Of a stretch of 64,000 nt of DNA, positions 60,251 to 64,000 are shown piece after piece. The first letter of the stretch is position 1, and every line of letters begins with the position of its first letter. The stretch is from Chloroflexota bacterium (GTDB taxonomy: Bacteria; Chloroflexota; Chloroflexia; QHBQ01; JADMIH01), in assembly GCA_015478675.1 (NCBI GenBank), contig JADMIH010000001.1, positions 1 to 64,000 of the forward strand, read 5' to 3'. The notes under the pieces were generated by a model that saw nothing but the letters and a program-made list of their open reading frames with translations, made no database searches and was not told the DNA's origin. A program made the translations under genes and the position numbers.

Positions 60251-60301
60251 TCGGAGTGATGAATCACTACTCAGTGCTACATTTCCGATTGAGGTCAGCG
60301 T

Positions 60302-61525
60302 ATGGCTCGCGCTCTTGTCCTTGTGATGTTGCTGACGCTGAGTTCCGGCTGCGAGCTCAGCTCTGCCCCTGGTCCCGCGCCTGATACCCGCCCCGTCCCA
60401 AGCGCTACCCGCGCTCAAACCACGGCGGGTGAGACGCCACCTGGGCCGACGAGCACAAGCCAAGCCCTGTCGCCCACCCCGCCCACGGCGACGCAAATCG
60501 GCCCGGCAATCACCTCAACCCTGCTAACCGGCATCATTACGCCTGTCACCAGCCTGGTATGGTCGCCGGATGGCACTTTCCTGGCCGCAGGCTCAGGCGC
60601 GCTGGGAAGTAATGGAGGAGACCCACAGGTGCGCCTGTGGAAGTCTGACGGCACTCCACTTCCCGCCTTGCGAGGCCACACGGACGGCATTTTTAGCCTG
60701 GCGTGGTCGCCTGATGGCACCCTGCTGGCATCGGGTTCACGGGACCAAACCGTTCGCTTGTGGCACCGTGATGGCTCTCCGGCCCGCACCATAAACAGCG
60801 GGGCCGGTACTGTCTTTGGCCTGGCCTGGTCGCCCGATGGCAAGACGTTGGCTGTAGCTTCGATCGTGACTTTCCCTATGCCCACCGTGCAACTCTGGCG
60901 GCCCGACGGCACCTTGCTGCGTACGATGCGTACTCTGGACAGTGGCGGCAAGTTCTTCAATCTGGCCTGGTCGCCCGACGGCAAGTGGCTAGTCGGAGGG
61001 GCCACCGATTACAAGCTGTGGCGTGCCGATGGTGTAGAGGTAGCTCACACCGCAGGAGGTACACCCGCCTGGGCGCTGGCCTGGTCGCCAGATAGCACCC
61101 GCTGGGCGATAGGCGACGAGAGCGGAAATATCGAAATCTACGATACCGCAGGCAATGTAACCACGAGCATACAAAATAATGGGAACGTGGACGCTCTCGC
61201 ATGGTCACCCGATGGCCGAACCCTGGCGGGCGGCAACGGCGTGAGTTTCTGGAAGCCGGATGGCACCACGATAGCCAATCACCTGTCGATCAGGGCATCG
61301 GTAAGCAGCGTGGCCTGGAACCGCACCGGGGGTCTGCTAGCTTCGGGCAGCAATGATAAGGCGGTGCGCTTGTGGCTAGCCAATGGCACATTGTGGGCAA
61401 CCCTCAGAGGGCATAATGCCCAGGTGAACAGTGTCGCCTGGGCACCAGATGGGCGGACCCTTGCTTCGGCGTCCGACGATGGCACGGTGCGCTTATGGCA
61501 CATGACTGCCGGTTTGCTACCCTGA
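60302..61525 (+). CDS. WD40-repeat lipoprotein
   Basis: 407 residues. A lipoprotein signal ends LTLSSGC, followed by a Pro/Thr-rich tether of about 60 residues. Then eight WD40-type blades, each with a core of the form hWSPDG..LA.GS......RLW..DG; blades 5 and 7 diverge (AWSPDSTRWAIGD, AWNRTGGLLASGS). The DNA shows the matching repeat CTGGCCTGGTCGCCCGATGG. It should form an extracytoplasmic eight-bladed propeller for protein binding. Partner unknown. Confidence 0.92.
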   Translation: MARALVLVMLLTLSSGCELSSAPGPAPDTRPVPSATRAQTTAGETPPGPTSTSQALSPTPPTATQIGPAITSTLLTGIITPVTSLVWSPDGTFLAAGSGALGSNGGDPQVRLWKSDGTPLPALRGHTDGIFSLAWSPDGTLLASGSRDQTVRLWHRDGSPARTINSGAGTVFGLAWSPDGKTLAVASIVTFPMPTVQLWRPDGTLLRTMRTLDSGGKFFNLAWSPDGKWLVGGATDYKLWRADGVEVAHTAGGTPAWALAWSPDSTRWAIGDESGNIEIYDTAGNVTTSIQNNGNVDALAWSPDGRTLAGGNGVSFWKPDGTTIANHLSIRASVSSVAWNRTGGLLASGSNDKAVRLWLANGTLWATLRGHNAQVNSVAWAPDGRTLASASDDGTVRLWHMTAGLLP

Positions 61526-61548
61526 GCACGGCTTGCACGAGCACTCTC

Positions 61549-62349
61549 TTAGCGGCGATGCATACGACGCCTCACGAGAGCGAAGAAAACTGCATCAACC
61601 AGTGGAGAGGCTACGCGCATCAGCACGCCTGCCACCAGCAGCACCGGCCCAAGCCAGCCGGGCACGACAATACGGCTGCGCGGGTGCTGGAAGAGACGCA
61701 CAATCGGCACCGCAGCCTCTGCTGCTGAGATGGAAAGCGGTGAATAGCTGCCTCTGTCTCCACCTGCCCGCTCGGTGAATTCGGTGGCGATAGGGCCAGG
61801 CTCTACCAGGCAAACATCTACCCCCTGGGCGGTTAGCTCTCTACGCAAGGCGTCGCTCAGTCCGGCTACTGCGATCTTGGTCGGGCTGTAGTTGCCCATG
61901 CCAGGCACAGCGAAACGGCTGATAGATGAGCCGATATTCACCACCACCCCCCCTGATTCACGCAGATAAGGCAGCGCGATACGCGTCAGGGTAGAAAGGG
62001 CGGTCACGTTTACGTCCCACTGGCGCCGCAACTCCTCCGGCTCCGCCGCGCTGAAGCTCGTGGGCAGAGGGAGTCCCGCATTGTTGACAAGTATATCTAT
62101 TCGCCTGAATTGGCTTATTGCCTCATTGACCAATCGCCTCTGGTCTTCTAAACGTGTCATGTCACCCACCACAGCAATCGCCTTACCGCCGTCGGCTTCT
62201 ATCTTGCGGGCCACTTCCGCCAGCAAGCCTCCCCGCCGAGCGTTGAGCACCACACAGTACCCTTTGCGAGCAGCCAACAAAGCCACTGCTCGCCCGATTC
62301 CGCTGGACGCGCCTGTTATAATTACTACTTTCCTCTCCACAGATGCCAT
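61549..62349 (-). CDS. Short-chain dehydrogenase/reductase
   Basis: 266 residues, classical SDR. Cofactor motif TGASSGIGRA, NNAG, catalytic Ser in NIGSSIS and Y-x3-K in NYSPTKIA. The C-terminal PGWLGPVLLVAGVLMRVASPLVD is hydrophobic, suggesting peripheral membrane association as in several SDRs acting on lipids. NADP preference is suggested by the basic LNARRGG after beta-2. Substrate unknown. Convergent with the WD40 gene. Confidence 0.93.
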   Translation of the reverse strand: MASVERKVVIITGASSGIGRAVALLAARKGYCVVLNARRGGLLAEVARKIEADGGKAIAVVGDMTRLEDQRRLVNEAISQFRRIDILVNNAGLPLPTSFSAAEPEELRRQWDVNVTALSTLTRIALPYLRESGGVVVNIGSSISRFAVPGMGNYSPTKIAVAGLSDALRRELTAQGVDVCLVEPGPIATEFTERAGGDRGSYSPLSISAAEAAVPIVRLFQHPRSRIVVPGWLGPVLLVAGVLMRVASPLVDAVFFALVRRRMHRR

Positions 62350-62575
62350 ACCTTTCCGGTAGCTGAGTGCTACGTGCTAACTCATCTTGCGAAGTAAGCT
62401 GCTCACCATCGCACCTTCCGTCCTTCCTAGCGTCATAATAATGCTATAATATGCAATATAGATTTCCCGTCTGTGTTACATACTTACTCTGTTCAGCCCG
62501 TCGCTCTGTCTCAGGGCAGAGGCATAGGGTCCGTTATCCTGCACAATCTCAGCAAGCAATTTAGAGACATAAATC

Positions 62576-62902
62576 ATGACTGTGAACCCTGATAGCCTAA
62601 CGGTCAAAAACAATGAAGCTGCACATCGCTTTGAAGCTATTCTGCCCGGATATGTCGCGTTTCTGGACTACACCCTCTCCGGCGAGTGCGTAGTCTTCAC
62701 TCATACTGAAGTGCCCGAAGAGCTTGAGGGGCAGGGCATTGGCAGCAAGCTGGTAGAGGCAGCTCTGCAAGACGCGCACGCCCGACGGCTGACGGTAATC
62801 CCCCGGTGCCCTTTTGTTACGAGCTATATTCAGCTCCACCCTCAGTACATTGAAATTGTTGACCCTGAATATAGAGAGCTATGTAGGGCGGGCCGGAGTT
62901 AG
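62576..62902 (+). CDS. Small GNAT-type acetyltransferase (Acetyltransf_CG/YidJ-like)
   Basis: 108 residues, the typical length of the NATD1/YjdJ group. Core: FEAILPGYVAFLDY, THTEVPEELEGQGIGSKLVEAAL with the acetyl-CoA loop, and IPRCPFVTSYIQLHPQY. Substrate not known. A TATAAT at 62445-62450 lies upstream but without a good -35. Confidence 0.9.
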   Translation: MTVNPDSLTVKNNEAAHRFEAILPGYVAFLDYTLSGECVVFTHTEVPEELEGQGIGSKLVEAALQDAHARRLTVIPRCPFVTSYIQLHPQYIEIVDPEYRELCRAGRS

Positions 62903-62962
62903 GCTGCCGCGCGGCGCGCTCTAGGCAAAGACAAAGCTGGCAGCCGTAATTCCCTTTCGCTC

Positions 62963-64000
62963 TCAATGCTGTGCGTCGTTTCTCTCCGACGAGGGAGCAG
63001 TGATAGCCAGTTCGATCGTGAAGGTTGAGCCTTTTCCTTCAATGCTTTCTACGCTGATTGAACCGCCATGCTGCTCTATTACCTGACGGGCATTTGCCAG
63101 TCCAATACCTGCGCCGCTTATCCTTCCTGAGTGCTCACCGGCACGTCGGAACCACTCGAAGATGTGGGGCAGCTCCTCAGCGCCTATTCCCAGACCCTGA
63201 TCTCTCACGCTGATCCTGGCGCGCGCCCCCCTTACATCGGTCACCTGGGCGACCTCTACCTTAATCTCTCCGACGGCCGGGCTGTATTTGATTGCGTTGG
63301 TGAGTAAATTGGTAATGACCCGCTCAAGTCGTGGTACATCAAAGAGGCCCACAAGCTCTGGTAGAGAAGGCTCGAAGATTATTTTGTGGATGTTAGTGCG
63401 CTGCTGCTGGTCATCCACTACTTGCCGGACTAGCTCCACGAGGTCTGTTGAACGTAGCTGTAGCGAAAGTTGCTGGCCTCCCTGCAAGCGGCCAAAATCC
63501 ATAAGCTCATCAACAAGTAAGAGCATTTTTGTTGCGGCCTCGTCTATCCTCCTCAGGAGTTTTGCCTGGTTCTCGGTCCCGTGCCCAGTACCCGCCCGCT
63601 TTTGCAACAACTGTGTGTTGCCCTTGATTGCTGCAAGCGGATTCTTCAAGTCATGAGAGACAATCGAGAGGAGTTCGTCGCGAGCATGTACCGCCTCCTC
63701 GGCGATGGAACGAGAAGCCTGCTCACGTGAGAGCAACTCAGCAAGCTCAGCTTCCACCCGCTCGCGTTCTGCGATCTCGACCTCCAGCTTGTGTATCGCG
63801 GTCTCCAGCTCCGCGGTGCGCGTGCTGACGCGCTCCTCCAACTCCTCATTGAGCAGGCGTATAGCCTCGTCGGCCTTTTTACGCACTGTAATATCTCGGA
63901 CGATTGTCTGCACGCGCCCATCGCTGAGCATCCTGGCGCTAAGCTCCACAGGAAGAAGCGACCCATCTTTGCAGAGCAGCACCCGCTCGCCTATCACAGA
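62963..64000 (-). CDS. PAS sensor histidine kinase (5' end beyond window)
   Basis: About 345 C-terminal residues. The window edge cuts a PAS domain (ERVLLCKDGSLLPVELSAR ... VRDITVRKKADEAI); the GTG near 63997 is internal to it, not a start. A long coiled coil follows, then HisKA with phospho-His in LLSIVSHDLKNPLAAIKG, and HATPase motifs NLLTNAIKYSP, VRDQGLGIG and GAGIGLANARQVIEQHGG. It lies 60 bp from the convergent GNAT gene. Signal and partner regulator are not visible. Confidence 0.93.
   Translation of the reverse strand, partial: SVIGERVLLCKDGSLLPVELSARMLSDGRVQTIVRDITVRKKADEAIRLLNEELEERVSTRTAELETAIHKLEVEIAERERVEAELAELLSREQASRSIAEEAVHARDELLSIVSHDLKNPLAAIKGNTQLLQKRAGTGHGTENQAKLLRRIDEAATKMLLLVDELMDFGRLQGGQQLSLQLRSTDLVELVRQVVDDQQQRTNIHKIIFEPSLPELVGLFDVPRLERVITNLLTNAIKYSPAVGEIKVEVAQVTDVRGARARISVRDQGLGIGAEELPHIFEWFRRAGEHSGRISGAGIGLANARQVIEQHGGSISVESIEGKGSTFTIELAITAPSSERNDAQH

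Larger units (their letters stand above)
59855..60301. other. Intergenic region with two adjacent MITE-like elements and a promoter
   Basis: 447 bp, mostly E6 (59935-60035), E7 (60044-60207) and the WD40-gene promoter, each listed separately. No reading frame is credible. Confidence 0.7.

Noticed and set aside
63995..63997. GTG as the start of the right-edge histidine kinase
   Set aside because: It falls inside a PAS domain whose first half must lie beyond the window.

Overview
The window reads as chromosomal DNA from a free-living, peptidoglycan-bearing bacterium, most likely a member of the Chloroflexota. This rests on gene content only: paired secreted modules of a type common in that phylum (43098-44528), S-layer homology domains, a Gram-positive-type LexA box, an F420-type luciferase-like oxidoreductase, a PknB-type kinase, pyruvate phosphate dikinase, and many small genes with strong AGGAGG ribosome binding sites. 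There is no rRNA, tRNA, CRISPR array or prophage. Both edges cut genes: a GMC oxidoreductase on the left and a histidine kinase on the right.

Left third (1-22345). A minus-strand operon links an enolase-superfamily enzyme, a tiny membrane protein, an internally duplicated 8-TM protein, a gluconate-dehydrogenase-subunit-3-like protein and a GMC flavoenzyme; it looks like a membrane-linked sugar or sugar-acid oxidation system. A pyruvate-oxidase-like TPP enzyme, an Anabaena-type sensory rhodopsin transducer homologue and mobA follow. Next comes an arsR-arsM arsenic module with a textbook operator and promoter, then a class III nucleotide cyclase. A NitT/TauT-type ABC importer follows, whose permease is fused in frame to a UbiA/MenA-type prenyltransferase. 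After it come a TipA-like MerR regulator, a large RND pump, and topoisomerase IB.

Middle (22545-42084). DinB-like protein, PPDK, dGTPase, a Ser/Thr kinase with a secreted beta-sandwich-like ectodomain, a rhomboid protease and a GT-C-type membrane enzyme. A cluster of six very small membrane proteins (three of them under 60 residues) is followed by cvpA. Then lexA, with a LexA box inside its own promoter, is followed by a second LexA-like autoprotease lacking a recognisable DNA-binding domain, a solo FtsK-like ATPase and a nucleotidyltransferase-like protein. A shortened LarC1-like protein, a deoxynucleoside kinase and a DUF305 protein with a possible sortase signal close the section.

Right third (42085-64000). 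Exported proteins (module/propeller protein, amidase, SLH protein), a marR-yceI pair, a GH1-like enzyme fused to a cupin, a TetR-controlled ABC-2 exporter, sensor kinases, an LLM oxidoreductase, a WD40 lipoprotein, an SDR and a small GNAT protein. A c-di-GMP-I riboswitch precedes the SLH gene, with a hairpin that would hide its ribosome binding site.

The most distinctive structural feature is a family of seven short non-autonomous elements (about 90-230 bp) with GTAA-starting terminal inverted repeats. Four carry perfect 8-bp target duplications, a signature resembling IS66-family transposition. Four members end 14 or 15 bp upstream of a TTGAC-type -35 box, which suggests promoter-directed insertion.
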